Shown here: in pieces, positions 44,376 through 53,911 of the stretch
Numbering within the stretch: position 1 is the first letter of the stretch
How the letters are laid out: the number at the start of each line of letters is the position of its first letter
Source of the DNA: Bacteroidota bacterium
GTDB lineage: Bacteria > Bacteroidota > Bacteroidia > Chitinophagales > Chitinophagaceae
Direction: 5' to 3'
Length of the DNA: 64,000 bases
Assembly: GCA_013288945.1 (NCBI GenBank)
Contig: JABDAZ010000003.1
Location: 1 to 64,000 of the forward strand
The notes under the pieces: generated by a model
Told to the model about the DNA's origin: nothing
What the model saw: only the letters and a program-made list of their open reading frames with translations
Databases searched by the model: none
Translations under genes and position numbers: made by a program

Positions 44376-47342
44376 TTAGTTTTTTACAGAAGTCCAATCT
44401 GTTGGCGAAGCCACTCCCATGGATTTATAAATCGCATCAAAAATACTTTTGCGCACACTAAGCGTAGAAATTTTTGAATTCGTTCCGCCATCAGGATTAA
44501 CGCGGTTTGATAAGAAAATATAAATCAAATTATATTTTGGATCAACCCAAACTGAAGTGCCCGTATAGCCAGTGTGGCCAAAGGTTTGCGGCGATGCATA
44601 AATACTTGGATATGGATCTTTATTGGTTGCATTGTCTTTTTCCGGTTTATCAAAACCTAATCCACGCCGGCTATTATTGCTATGATACGCTGTAAAAAAA
44701 TCGATCGTTTCTTTTTTTAAATAAGAAGTTCCGTTGGATGTGCCGCCGTTTAATAACATCTGTTCAAGCACAGCCAAATCATATGCATCACTGAATAAAC
44801 CTGCATGGCCTGCAACGCCGCCAAACATGGCCGCACCCGGATCGTGTACATCGCCTCTTAATAATTGTTTTCTAAAAGTTGCTTCCCGTTCTGTTGGCGC
44901 AATCAGGTTCAATGGAAATCTGTCGCGTGGTTTAAATCCTGTTGTTGTTAATCCCAATGGATCATAAAAAGTTTTTTGTACGTATTCATTAAGTGGCGTT
45001 CCCGTTAATGCTTCAACAATTTTTCCCATAAAAATAAAATCGTTATCACTGTACACATATTTTCCCTGCGGTCCGAGTTTGCTGTCAAGTATTTTTTTAT
45101 ACATCGTATCTATATAACTGTTGCGGATGTATAAATTTTCTGCAACGCGCACATGATAAACGCTGTCTGGTTTCCATGCAAACACATTTGGCAACGGATA
45201 TCCTTCTTTATTTTTTGTAATCACTTCCTGGTAAAATGGAATGAACGCGATTAATCCTGCTTCATGCAACAACACATCCCAAATTTTCAATGTGTCTTTA
45301 TTACTTCCTTTTACCCACGGTAAATAATCGCCCAATGTTTTATGCAGATCTAATTTTCCTTCATCATACAATTTCATTACAGCCATTGTAGTTGCGCAAA
45401 TTTTTGTAACGGAAGCCAAATCATAAATCGTTTGCGGATAAACGTTTTCTTTATTGTCATACGTTGTATGGCCAAATGCTTTTTCATAAACAATTTTCCC
45501 ATCTTTTGCAACAAGCACAATGCAGCCTGGAAAAGCTTCTTTGGCGATTGCAGTTTTACAAACTGAATCAATCGCTAATAATTTTTCTGCATTCATACCA
45601 GCAGCAGAAGGATTAACAGTCGGCAACAATCTTCCTGCATTAATAATTCCAAAACCATATTTTAACGAATCGCAAACGGTAACTGGCAATTTTCCTTTGG
45701 CAGAAAATTTTCCGTTTAATAAATCTGCCGCAGTGTTTTGTGTTGTTTCATCATCCTCATAACAAGCGATTAATGTTTTTGCTGTGCAGAAATTTTTAAT
45801 TGAATAAGGGTTTCCGAAAACAAATGTTACTGTTTTATTTTGTTGTTGCAGCTGGTTTATTAATGAAACAGCTGCTTTGCTTATTCCAAAATTATTTGCC
45901 GGAAAGCGATTGTAATTATGCAAACCAATAATCACAACATCATATCTTCCTTTCAGCAAATCCGCTGTGGCCAAGGCTTTCGAGCTGTCAAGATTATAAT
46001 CAAAATAATAAACATGCGCGTTATAATCGTTGCGCATGCGGCGCGCAAATTCATTATCAGTTGTTAATCCGATTCCAACATACGCTACTTTTTTTCTTGG
46101 AGAAATATACAACGGAAAAATGGTTGCATCATCATTTCGCAAAAGTGTGATGGCATTTTCTGCAACGCGTTTGCGCATTTCTTTTACATCTTTATTTAAA
46201 TCTTCTGTGAGGTGATCTGTATTAATAGGCTGCCAGTTTGCAAGCCCGTAATTATATTTTGCAAGCAAAACTTTTTTTACACGCGCATTAATGTCTTTCC
46301 ATTTTAATTTTTTTTGCTGAATGGCTTCATTAATTTTTTGAATACTTCCGGGAATATCGCCGGGCAAACAAAGCATATCATTGCCCGCAATCAGCGACTG
46401 CGCCGATGCTTCCCCATCGGGAAAAAATTTTGAAACACCTTTCATCTCCAATGCATCTGTAAAACTAATTCCATTATACTTTAATTTTTTGCGCAGCAAT
46501 TTTGTTACATTATTATATGAAAGTGAAGTCGCCTGGTTCGGTGTGTTATCAATATCAGGAATATATAAATGGGCAATCATCACGCTGCCAACACCGGCTT
46601 TAAACAATTCTTTAAACGGATATAATTCGAGTGTATCTAATTGTTTTTTTGTTTTATTAATAACCGGCAAATCCAAATGTGAATCAACAGAAACATCACC
46701 ATGGCCGGGAAAATGTTTTGCGCAAGCCATCACGCCAACGTCTTGTAACCCTTTGGTGTACTGCACTCCGTAAGATGCGACTTTATATTTATCTTCTCCG
46801 AACGATCGATCATTAATAACCGGATTATCGGGATTATTATTAATGTCAACAACCGGTGCGTAGTTCACTTGTATTCCAATTCGCTTGCATTGTTCACCAA
46901 CAATTTTTCCATAATCATATATTAATGATGGATCCTGAACTGCACCGAGCATCATTTGCCTTGGCAAACCTGCAACGCTGTCCATTCTCATGCCAACACC
47001 ATTTTCTGCATCGATGCAAATCAATAATGGCGTTTGTGAAATATTCTGAAAATAATTTAAATAATTCGCCTGTGTAATCGGGCCGCCTTGAAATAAACAA
47101 ATTCCACCAACATTATATTTGCGGATCATGCTGTCCACTTCTTTATTATAAAACGTAACTTTTTTTGTAGTGAGATCAATAGCTGATAAACGCACAACCA
47201 TAAGTTGCGCAATTTTTTGTGTGTCGGTTAATGTTTTAAAAACACTATCAACCCATTGCGGAGCAGAAAGATTTGTGTGGCGTTGAGAAAAAGAAGTTGA
47301 AACTATACAACTGAATAAAAATAAAATGAAAATTTTCTTCAT
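44376..47342 (-). CDS. fusion of GH3 beta-N-acetylhexosaminidase and beta-lactamase-type serine hydrolase
   Basis: 988 residues with a signal peptide (about 1-19). The GH3 domain (about 30-360) holds KHFPGHGDVSVDSHLDLP (about 206-223), the NagZ-type His/Asp loop, and SFTDALEMKG (about 290) with the nucleophile aspartate. A second GH3-like C domain follows (about 380-560). The last part (about 590-985) is a class C beta-lactamase/PBP-like hydrolase with SVTK (about 649-652) and YSDND in the YxN position. Together they could cut both sugar and peptide parts of peptidoglycan. This two-enzyme fusion is known in Bacteroidota. Divergent from mutL. Confidence 0.9.
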   Translation of the reverse strand: MKKIFILFLFSCIVSTSFSQRHTNLSAPQWVDSVFKTLTDTQKIAQLMVVRLSAIDLTTKKVTFYNKEVDSMIRKYNVGGICLFQGGPITQANYLNYFQNISQTPLLICIDAENGVGMRMDSVAGLPRQMMLGAVQDPSLIYDYGKIVGEQCKRIGIQVNYAPVVDINNNPDNPVINDRSFGEDKYKVASYGVQYTKGLQDVGVMACAKHFPGHGDVSVDSHLDLPVINKTKKQLDTLELYPFKELFKAGVGSVMIAHLYIPDIDNTPNQATSLSYNNVTKLLRKKLKYNGISFTDALEMKGVSKFFPDGEASAQSLIAGNDMLCLPGDIPGSIQKINEAIQQKKLKWKDINARVKKVLLAKYNYGLANWQPINTDHLTEDLNKDVKEMRKRVAENAITLLRNDDATIFPLYISPRKKVAYVGIGLTTDNEFARRMRNDYNAHVYYFDYNLDSSKALATADLLKGRYDVVIIGLHNYNRFPANNFGISKAAVSLINQLQQQNKTVTFVFGNPYSIKNFCTAKTLIACYEDDETTQNTAADLLNGKFSAKGKLPVTVCDSLKYGFGIINAGRLLPTVNPSAAGMNAEKLLAIDSVCKTAIAKEAFPGCIVLVAKDGKIVYEKAFGHTTYDNKENVYPQTIYDLASVTKICATTMAVMKLYDEGKLDLHKTLGDYLPWVKGSNKDTLKIWDVLLHEAGLIAFIPFYQEVITKNKEGYPLPNVFAWKPDSVYHVRVAENLYIRNSYIDTMYKKILDSKLGPQGKYVYSDNDFIFMGKIVEALTGTPLNEYVQKTFYDPLGLTTTGFKPRDRFPLNLIAPTEREATFRKQLLRGDVHDPGAAMFGGVAGHAGLFSDAYDLAVLEQMLLNGGTSNGTSYLKKETIDFFTAYHSNNSRRGLGFDKPEKDNATNKDPYPSIYASPQTFGHTGYTGTSVWVDPKYNLIYIFLSNRVNPDGGTNSKISTLSVRKSIFDAIYKSMGVASPTDWTSVKN

Positions 47343-47405
47343 AATTGGTTACTTAAAAGAGCTTAAGATTATTAGCAGTAAATTGCAACACAAATTAAGA
47401 TAGAA

Positions 47406-49268
47406 TTGCCAGACATTATTCAATTATTACCCGATAATATAGCGAACCAAATTGCCGCAGGCGAAGTAATCCAGCGGCCAAGCAGTGCCGTAAAAGAGCT
47501 GTTGGAAAATGCCGTTGATGCTAATGCAACTGAAATAAAATTGATTATTAATGATGCTGGTAAAGCATTGATACAAGTTATAGATAACGGAAAAGGAATG
47601 AGCGAAACCGACGCCCGCATGGCGTTTGAGCGGCATGCCACTTCCAAAATAAAAAATATTGATGATCTTTTTCACATACGTACCATGGGTTTTCGTGGTG
47701 AAGCGTTGGCATCAATTGCAGCTGTTGCACAAGTGGAATTAAAAACAAAAAAAGCCGAAGATGAAACCGGCACTTTTATTGAAATCGAAAACAGCGCGGT
47801 AATAAAACAGGAACCAATTGCATACGCAAACGGAACGAGTATTGCAATGAAAAATTTATTTTTTAATGTGCCTGCGCGAAGAAATTTTTTGAAAAGCAAT
47901 GCTGCAGAAATGCGCCATATTATTGATGAATTTATTCGTGTTGCATTGTCGTTTCCTGATATTTTTTTCTCATTAACAAGTAACGGACAAGAAGTTTTTC
48001 ATTTGGAAAGAGCAACGCTGAAACAGCGCGTGGTGCAGGTTTTGGGAACCAATAATAATTCAAAATTAGTTTCTGTTCAGGAAGATACGGACTACTTAAA
48101 TATTTATGGATTTGTTGGTAAACCAGAAACAGCAAAGCGCACAAGAGGTGATCAATATTTTTTTGTAAACAACCGTTTTATAAAAAGCGCTTATTTAAAT
48201 CACGCAGTGATGAGTGCGTTTCAGCAAATGATTCCTGCGGATAGCTTTCCATTGTATGTGTTGTTTATTGATATGGATCCTTCGCAACTTGATATTAATG
48301 TGCATCCAACCAAACAGGAAATAAAATTTGAAGATGAAAAAATTGTTTACGCATTTGTGCAGGCTGCGGTAAAACATGCGCTTGCACAATTCAGCATCAC
48401 ACCAACATTGGATTTTGATCTCGATCCTTCCATTCAACATTTGGATGCGGTGAGTAAACCAGTTACAACAGAAAATAAAAATGCAACAACGTCTTCCTCT
48501 TTATATAAAACATTCACGCAAAAAAACCAGGCGCATTTTATTGAAGCTGATAATAAAAGTGAATTGAAACATTGGAGAACGTTTTATGAAAGTCCGGGTG
48601 AAGAAAAAAAAATACAAGGTGAAAGTGACAAAGTACAAGATGTTATTAATGAACAAACGCCTGCATTTATCGATCAAAGGTCCAGCCCACTCGAAATAAT
48701 AGAAGATCAAAAACTTATACAAATTCATAACACATATATTGTTGCAACCACCAACCGTGGCTTTATATTAATCAATCAACAATCGGCGCACGAACGCATT
48801 TTGTATGAACGTTATATTGCTGCTGCACATGGAAAAGCAATTGCAACGCAAACAAGTTTATTTCCGGTAACGCTTCAACTCTCAACTCAGGATGCTGTTT
48901 TATTAAACGATTTGATGAATGATTTGAATGAACTTGGTTATTTAATTGAACCATTTGGCAAAGATTCGTTCGTGGTGCAAGGCACGCCAGCAGACGTTTT
49001 GCAGGGAAATGAAAAAAGAGTGCTGGAAAATATGCTGGAACAATTTAAATATTTCAGCAATGATATGAAGTTTTCCAAACGCGAAAAATTAATCCGATCG
49101 CTCGCTTGGCAACACGCAATAAAGCCTGGAACTTCATTAACAGAAAAAGAAATGAAAAGGTTAACAGACGATCTTTTTGCATGCGCACAACCAAACATAA
49201 CTCCGAACAGCAACCCAACTTACATGGAATTTAAAAAAGATTATTTAGAAAGATTATTTGGGAAATAA
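47406..49268 (+). CDS. mutL: DNA mismatch repair protein MutL
   Basis: 620 residues. The start is TTG at 47406: an in-frame stop lies upstream and no ATG intervenes, while MPDIIQLLPDNIANQIAAGE is the conserved MutL N-terminus. ELLENAVDA, DNGKGM and FRGEALASI form the GHKL ATPase site. In the C-terminal domain, the place of the endonuclease motif DQHA-x2-E-x4-E reads NQQSAHERILYE (457-468): the first aspartate and histidine are changed. Nicking may therefore be altered or lost, while ATP-driven clamp functions should remain. Confidence 0.95.
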   Translation: MPDIIQLLPDNIANQIAAGEVIQRPSSAVKELLENAVDANATEIKLIINDAGKALIQVIDNGKGMSETDARMAFERHATSKIKNIDDLFHIRTMGFRGEALASIAAVAQVELKTKKAEDETGTFIEIENSAVIKQEPIAYANGTSIAMKNLFFNVPARRNFLKSNAAEMRHIIDEFIRVALSFPDIFFSLTSNGQEVFHLERATLKQRVVQVLGTNNNSKLVSVQEDTDYLNIYGFVGKPETAKRTRGDQYFFVNNRFIKSAYLNHAVMSAFQQMIPADSFPLYVLFIDMDPSQLDINVHPTKQEIKFEDEKIVYAFVQAAVKHALAQFSITPTLDFDLDPSIQHLDAVSKPVTTENKNATTSSSLYKTFTQKNQAHFIEADNKSELKHWRTFYESPGEEKKIQGESDKVQDVINEQTPAFIDQRSSPLEIIEDQKLIQIHNTYIVATTNRGFILINQQSAHERILYERYIAAAHGKAIATQTSLFPVTLQLSTQDAVLLNDLMNDLNELGYLIEPFGKDSFVVQGTPADVLQGNEKRVLENMLEQFKYFSNDMKFSKREKLIRSLAWQHAIKPGTSLTEKEMKRLTDDLFACAQPNITPNSNPTYMEFKKDYLERLFGK

Positions 49269-49270
49269 CA

Positions 49271-50617
49271 TTAATATTTTTTGCGGAAATCATCTAAAAA
49301 TTCCTGGATATCTTTTCTTATTGCAGCAGGTTTTGCAACGTGGTTATTAATAAGCACAGAAAATATTAACAGGTGATTTTTTTCTGAAATTAAATAGCCG
49401 CTCAGGCAAATTACATTCGACAAACTTCCTGTTTTTGCATAAATATAATTGCTGTCTTGTTTATAAATCCGGCCAAGCGTGCCTTGTCCGCCTGTTGGTA
49501 AAATGCGTTTCATTCTGTCTAAACCAAATTCATCTTTCATCTTTTTTAATAAAAAAATAAAATCCTGCGGCGTAGATAAATTTAAACGGCTTAAGCCGCT
49601 TCCATCGGCCCAGCTTGGTTTTTGGGGCAAATCTTTTAAATCTGTTTTTAATAATGTGTCGGTTATTTTTTCATCATTCATTATTCCAAGCTTCTCATTG
49701 CTTACCATTAATAAAGTTTGTTCTGCAAAAAAATTATCGCTGTTATGCATCATCGGTTTAAATAATGAATCAACAGGTTGCGAATAAATGATTGATGGCT
49801 GCTGCGCATTAAGCAACGGAAAACCTTTGATGGGAAAAATATTTTTGCTCACTGTATCTTTTAATAATTCAATAGCAGCATCAAGCCCGTTTGTAACAAA
49901 AGGCACATCCTGTGTTTTTAATTTTTCTGTTCCTTGTGTTATTTCAAAAACATTTTCATTTTGTTTTCTTCTCACAAAAAAATTTTTTCCTGTTCTGTCT
50001 GTATTAAAATTTACGTTCCAGTTAACTTCAGGAATGGAATAAAAAGAAGGCGATGCATCAAACAATGAATCTTGTTTTTTTGGCTCCTGGCTTTGCTGAA
50101 TCCATCGTAAAAAATTTCCGTAAACAGGCATCGGGCTTCTTTCAACAGAATAATCATCATTATAATCGTCCCAGCTCCAACCCGCGCCCAGCGCATGCTC
50201 CTGCCAGTTTGCATTGGCGATATAAATATTTCCTTTTTTCTTTTTTAAAAAATTAATAACTGGCTGGTTTAAAAAATCAGGGTGCAATAAAGTTGGATCT
50301 CCCGAAGGCAAAATTAAAAGATCATTATCGCGCTGAATGTATCGTATACCAACCAAAGAATCGCCCAAATATTTCATGCCGGCATATAAAGAAAACAATT
50401 TCGTATTGCTCGCCGGCGTAAAATATTTATCGCTTTGATAATTGTATAAATCAATATTTGCAGTTGCATCATAAACAGCGATGCCAACATGCGCAGATTG
50501 CAAATCTTTGCTATTAATAAAATCATTTTTTTCACTATTAATAATTTGTTTTTGCGCGGTGCAGGAAACAAATAAAAAGTAAAAAATAAAAAGCAAAAAG
50601 TAAGCAGATTTATTCAT
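49271..50617 (-). CDS. dacB: D-alanyl-D-alanine carboxypeptidase/endopeptidase, PBP4 (S13)
   Basis: 448 residues from the ATG at 50617, which gives a lipoprotein-like signal ending FLFVSC; an ATG at 50635 adds six residues. The serine motif SNTK (in TPASNTKLF, about 71), SDN (in MHNSDNFFAE) and KTG (in YAKTGSLS) are all present, so it should be an active, penicillin-binding peptidase that trims peptidoglycan side chains or cuts crosslinks. Stop codons of dacB and mutL are 2 nt apart (convergent). Confidence 0.93.
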   Translation of the reverse strand: MNKSAYFLLFIFYFLFVSCTAQKQIINSEKNDFINSKDLQSAHVGIAVYDATANIDLYNYQSDKYFTPASNTKLFSLYAGMKYLGDSLVGIRYIQRDNDLLILPSGDPTLLHPDFLNQPVINFLKKKKGNIYIANANWQEHALGAGWSWDDYNDDYSVERSPMPVYGNFLRWIQQSQEPKKQDSLFDASPSFYSIPEVNWNVNFNTDRTGKNFFVRRKQNENVFEITQGTEKLKTQDVPFVTNGLDAAIELLKDTVSKNIFPIKGFPLLNAQQPSIIYSQPVDSLFKPMMHNSDNFFAEQTLLMVSNEKLGIMNDEKITDTLLKTDLKDLPQKPSWADGSGLSRLNLSTPQDFIFLLKKMKDEFGLDRMKRILPTGGQGTLGRIYKQDSNYIYAKTGSLSNVICLSGYLISEKNHLLIFSVLINNHVAKPAAIRKDIQEFLDDFRKKY

Positions 50618-50679
50618 GTTTTTATAACAACGCATTGATGAAATTATTTTTTTGTGATGTACCGATCGATAGAATTACT

Positions 50680-50710
50680 ATTAAGCTTCATTGGCGTCGC
50701 ACACTTGTAC
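50680..50710 (-). repeat. dispersed intergenic element, copy C
   Basis: On the minus strand this reads GTACAAGTGTGCGACGCCAA then tgaagcttaat, identical over 31 nt to copy D (56251-56281). Similarity continues weakly downstream (AATTCT, GGTA). Sits in the 200-nt region between dacB and the arginase-like gene. Confidence 0.88.
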
Positions 50711-50738
50711 ATTAGTTTATTAATCATCATTTTTTGAA

Positions 50739-50835
50739 AAGTTGATGGCTATTAGCTTTTAGTTTTTAATAAAAAAAGTAAACCACACAATTACATTTCT
50801 TGTATTCATTATTAATTACTAATTATCAATTATTA
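50739..50835. repeat. AT-rich word repeats
   Basis: tggctattagcttttag followed by tattaattactaattatcaa and tattaatta words; related words occur at 12363-12432 and 56060-56101. Confidence 0.45.
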
Positions 50836-50841
50836 ATTAAA

Positions 50842-51978
50842 TCAATCCCTTTCCTGCGCGCGCAGCCAGCGTTCCGGAATTTCATTGCTGCTTGCCAATA
50901 AATAATCTTTATAAGAACATGCGATAAATTTTTTATCCGGCAATTGCATCCACCAGCGATTTGTTTTTTTGCTTTGCAAAAATGTTGTTTCCACTTCTGC
51001 AAAAGCTGTATGATATTCAATAAACGATTCACGCTCTTCTAAATCAGACTCGCGCCTGCCGCGGCTTTTACCATCCAGCAAATACCAAATCATATGGCTT
51101 ATTTGTTTTGCCGTAAGGTTATTAATATCTTTTTCAGGCATATAACCATACACGCCAACCGTTTTAATATTGTGGCTTAAACCCGCAAAGCGCATAAGCG
51201 TGCAAGCTTCTTCTCCATTAAAACCATTGGGCGAAAGTGTGTTTGATGGTGCAGCAGAATTTGCAAGTGCACAAATATCAAAACTGAAAATATTTGAATT
51301 GCGTATCACCGGTTCCATCTCTTCAATATTTTCTTTCACACTTCCCACACGGAAACAATCGAACCTTAATTTATCCATCGTTTCCAGCATATGCGGGTGC
51401 ACATAATAACTTTGAAAACCGATGTGGTTATAATGGCGCATATAATTCGGTTCGCCCGTAAGCATTTCCATTAAAAAATTTTCGCCGCGGTTTAATGATT
51501 CTATATCTATATCAATTAATGCATCAACAGATGTTGCTTCAATTATTTTTTTCTTATCTGCGTTCGCATAATATTGCGCCAGTGTTAAATCGTGTGAGCC
51601 ACCAATTATTATAACTGTTTTTCCAATGCCGGTTAATTCTGAAATTATTGTTTTTAATGCAGCATACGTATCATTCAATGTGGCACCGGGTTTTACGTTT
51701 CCGGCATCTGCTAATTTTACATCTTTATGCCAATAATATAATTGATAAAATTCTGTGCGTATTGTATTTGGCGCATCATTGCTTTTTTTTCCAATACCAA
51801 TTCCGCGTTCTTCGCCACAACCTATTAATATTATATCCGCATCAGAAAAATCAGGAAGATGTTCATCATACACATCAATAATTTTTCCAACCTGGCCATC
51901 TTTATAACCAAGATCTTTTGATAAAAAATTTAAATCAACCGGTTCTAAAAAATCTTTGATATTTAATTTATCAGACAT
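50842..51978 (-). CDS. arginase/formimidoylglutamase-family protein with altered metal ligands
   Basis: 378 residues, arginase fold. GGSHD (126-130) replaces GGDHS but keeps the histidine. Where arginases have DAHxD, this protein has D156-I-D158-I-E160. Where they have SxDxDxxDP, it reads S232-F-D234-I-C236 ALANSAAP, so two of the usual acidic ligands are missing. Bacteroidota relatives are annotated as formimidoylglutamase (HutG), but no hut genes are here and the metal site is changed, so the reaction is uncertain. TTATTAATAA lies just before its start (51989-51998). Confidence 0.7.
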   Translation of the reverse strand: MSDKLNIKDFLEPVDLNFLSKDLGYKDGQVGKIIDVYDEHLPDFSDADIILIGCGEERGIGIGKKSNDAPNTIRTEFYQLYYWHKDVKLADAGNVKPGATLNDTYAALKTIISELTGIGKTVIIIGGSHDLTLAQYYANADKKKIIEATSVDALIDIDIESLNRGENFLMEMLTGEPNYMRHYNHIGFQSYYVHPHMLETMDKLRFDCFRVGSVKENIEEMEPVIRNSNIFSFDICALANSAAPSNTLSPNGFNGEEACTLMRFAGLSHNIKTVGVYGYMPEKDINNLTAKQISHMIWYLLDGKSRGRRESDLEERESFIEYHTAFAEVETTFLQSKKTNRWWMQLPDKKFIACSYKDYLLASSNEIPERWLRAQERD

Positions 51979-52124
51979 GAAATCTTTTTTATTAATAACA
52001 AACTTACAGCAAAAAAAAAGGATTAATAACGATAAAAATGCGCAGGTTTTATTTGCATTAATCTTATTTTTTTTATTTGAATACCGATAGATTTTCGCAG
52101 TGCGGCACGCACTTCTTTAATTAT

Positions 52125-52132
52125 TATCTTTG
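52125..52132 (+). promoter_or_regulatory. -7 promoter box TATCTTTG
   Basis: Exact TAnnTTTG ending 4 nt before the pheS ATG at 52137; no convincing -33 box at the right distance. Confidence 0.45.
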
Positions 52133-52136
52133 CAAC

Positions 52137-53168
52137 ATGGAGCAATTGTTACAACAAATACAGGATTATAAAAAGGAGATTGAATCCATTATTCCCGATG
52201 GCGCGGAATCACTGGAAACTTATCGTATAAAATTTTTGGGAACCAAAGGAATTGTAAAAAATTTATTTGGTGAAATGCGCAATGTGCCGAACGAAAAGAA
52301 AAAAGATTTCGGGCAAATATTAAATGAATTTAAACAACTTGCCGAATCAAAATATGAAGACTGGAAAAAATCTGCAGTTGCAGATAAACCAGCAGCCACT
52401 AATGAAACTGATTATACACTTCCAGGTTATGCATCGCCGTTGGGCACGCGCCATCCGATTAGTTTGGTAAGAAATCAAATCGTTCACATTTTTGGAAGGC
52501 TTGGTTTTTCAGTTGCAGAGGGGCCGGAAATTGAAGACGACTGGCATAATTTTACAGCGCTGAATTTGCCTGAAAACCATCCTGCGCGCGACATGCAGGA
52601 TACTTTCTACATTAATCAAAACCCTGACTGGTTATTGCGCACGCACACAAGCAGCGTGCAGGCACGCGTGATGGAAAAACAAAAACCACCAATAAGAATA
52701 ATTTGTCCGGGCCGTGTTTATAGAAATGAAACCATCAGTGCAAGAGCGCATTGTTTTTTTCATCAAACAGAAGGTTTATACATTGATGAAAATGTTTCGT
52801 TTGCAGATTTAAAACAAACCTTGTATTTTTTTGTGCAGGAAATGTTTGGTAAAGATGTGAAAGTTCGTTTTCGACCCTCGTATTTTCCATTTACAGAACC
52901 AAGTGCAGAGATGGATATTTCATGTTTGATTTGTGGTGGCAGTGGTTGCAATGTTTGCAAGCATACAGGCTGGGTAGAAATTCTTGGCAGCGGAATGGTG
53001 CATCCGAAAATGCTTGAAAATTTTGGTATCGACAGTAATAAATATACTGGCTTTGCTTTTGGAATGGGCGTTGAAAGAATTTGCCAGCTCAAATACCGCA
53101 TTAATGATTTGCGCTTGTATTCACAAAATGATGTACGTTTTTTAAAACAGTTTACGGGTGCAGTTTAA
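52137..53168 (+). CDS. pheS: phenylalanine--tRNA ligase alpha subunit
   Basis: 343 residues from the ATG at 52137; an upstream in-frame start would place the promoter inside the gene. The N-terminal coiled coil is followed by the class II core: motif 2 around CPGRVYRNETISARAHCFFHQ and motif 3 FAFGMGVERICQLKY near the end. SCLICGGSGCNVCKHTGW is the usual zinc-like insertion of PheS. Its partner pheT is not in the window, as in many Bacteroidota. Confidence 0.97.
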   Translation: MEQLLQQIQDYKKEIESIIPDGAESLETYRIKFLGTKGIVKNLFGEMRNVPNEKKKDFGQILNEFKQLAESKYEDWKKSAVADKPAATNETDYTLPGYASPLGTRHPISLVRNQIVHIFGRLGFSVAEGPEIEDDWHNFTALNLPENHPARDMQDTFYINQNPDWLLRTHTSSVQARVMEKQKPPIRIICPGRVYRNETISARAHCFFHQTEGLYIDENVSFADLKQTLYFFVQEMFGKDVKVRFRPSYFPFTEPSAEMDISCLICGGSGCNVCKHTGWVEILGSGMVHPKMLENFGIDSNKYTGFAFGMGVERICQLKYRINDLRLYSQNDVRFLKQFTGAV

Positions 53169-53221
53169 TGCACAAGAATAGCAATTCTTAAAAAGATTTG
53201 TAACTTTAAGAAAATCAAAAA

Positions 53222-53398
53222 ATGACTTTTACGTTGAAAAAAGGAGCGACAAAAGAAGATATTAAAAAGCTCAATATCAAACTTTCTAAATCAAGGAAAC
53301 CTAAAAAAGGTTTTGATGCATTTAAACATTGTGGCGTTATAAAACTCACTGAAGATCCTCTGGTTATTCAAAAGCGTTTGCGCGATGAATGGGAATAA
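53222..53398 (+). CDS. antitoxin-like small protein of a VapBC-type pair
   Basis: 58 residues, ATG at 53222 to TAA at 53398. Basic middle (KLSKSRKPKKG) and a C-terminal stretch (FDAFKHCGVIKLTEDPL) ending in RLRDEWE, like the toxin-wrapping tails of small PIN-associated antitoxins in Bacteroidota. Its last 14 nt overlap the PIN-domain gene, the standard antitoxin-first arrangement. No DNA-binding domain can be confidently assigned. Confidence 0.75.
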   Translation: MTFTLKKGATKEDIKKLNIKLSKSRKPKKGFDAFKHCGVIKLTEDPLVIQKRLRDEWE

Positions 53399-53756
53399 CA
53401 ATTTACTACTCGACACAAATATTGTGTTGTATCTGTTATCTGGCGATAAAACAATTGCAACATTATTAAACGATAAAGATGTATACATTTCTTTTATTAC
53501 AGAAATGGAATTATTGAGTTATAAAAAACTTACAACTTCAGAAGAGACAAAAATTAAGAATTTTCTTTCAGATATATTTATAATTGAAATGAATAGCGCA
53601 ATTAAAATGAAAGCTATTCAAATCCGAAAAAACAATGCTCTCAAACTTCCTGATTCTATTATCGCTGCAACTGCAGAACATCTTAATCTTCCATTATTAA
53701 CAAGCGATGAAGGATTTAAAAAAATTAGTTCGCTCATCAACCTCTATTATCAATAA
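53385..53756 (+). CDS. PIN-domain toxin, VapC-like
   Basis: 123 residues. The four acidic PIN ligands are visible: D10 (LLDTNIVL), E40 or E42 (FITEMELL), D90 (LPDSIIAATA) and D108 (TSDEGF). It should be a Mg2+-dependent ribonuclease, held inactive by the preceding antitoxin. The overlap of 14 nt suggests translational coupling. Confidence 0.9.
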   Translation: MNGNNNLLLDTNIVLYLLSGDKTIATLLNDKDVYISFITEMELLSYKKLTTSEETKIKNFLSDIFIIEMNSAIKMKAIQIRKNNALKLPDSIIAATAEHLNLPLLTSDEGFKKISSLINLYYQ

Positions 53757-53875
53757 ACTTCTTTTTTAATTGTTCTTATATTAATATAGACAAACGCTGA
53801 CAATCTTTTTGCACTAAACAAATTGTGGTTCATAAATTATAATTCAAACATCTAATCCTATTTTTACAGCAAAAC

Positions 53876-53911
53876 AAATCATACATCGCACATCCTGAAT
53901 CATACATCAAA
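53876..53911 (+). repeat. word repeat running into a coding start
   Basis: aaatcatacatcgcacatcc then tgaatcatacatcaaa: degenerate tandem catac/atc words that end exactly where the second codon of the epimerase (AAA AAA GTT) begins. Confidence 0.6.
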
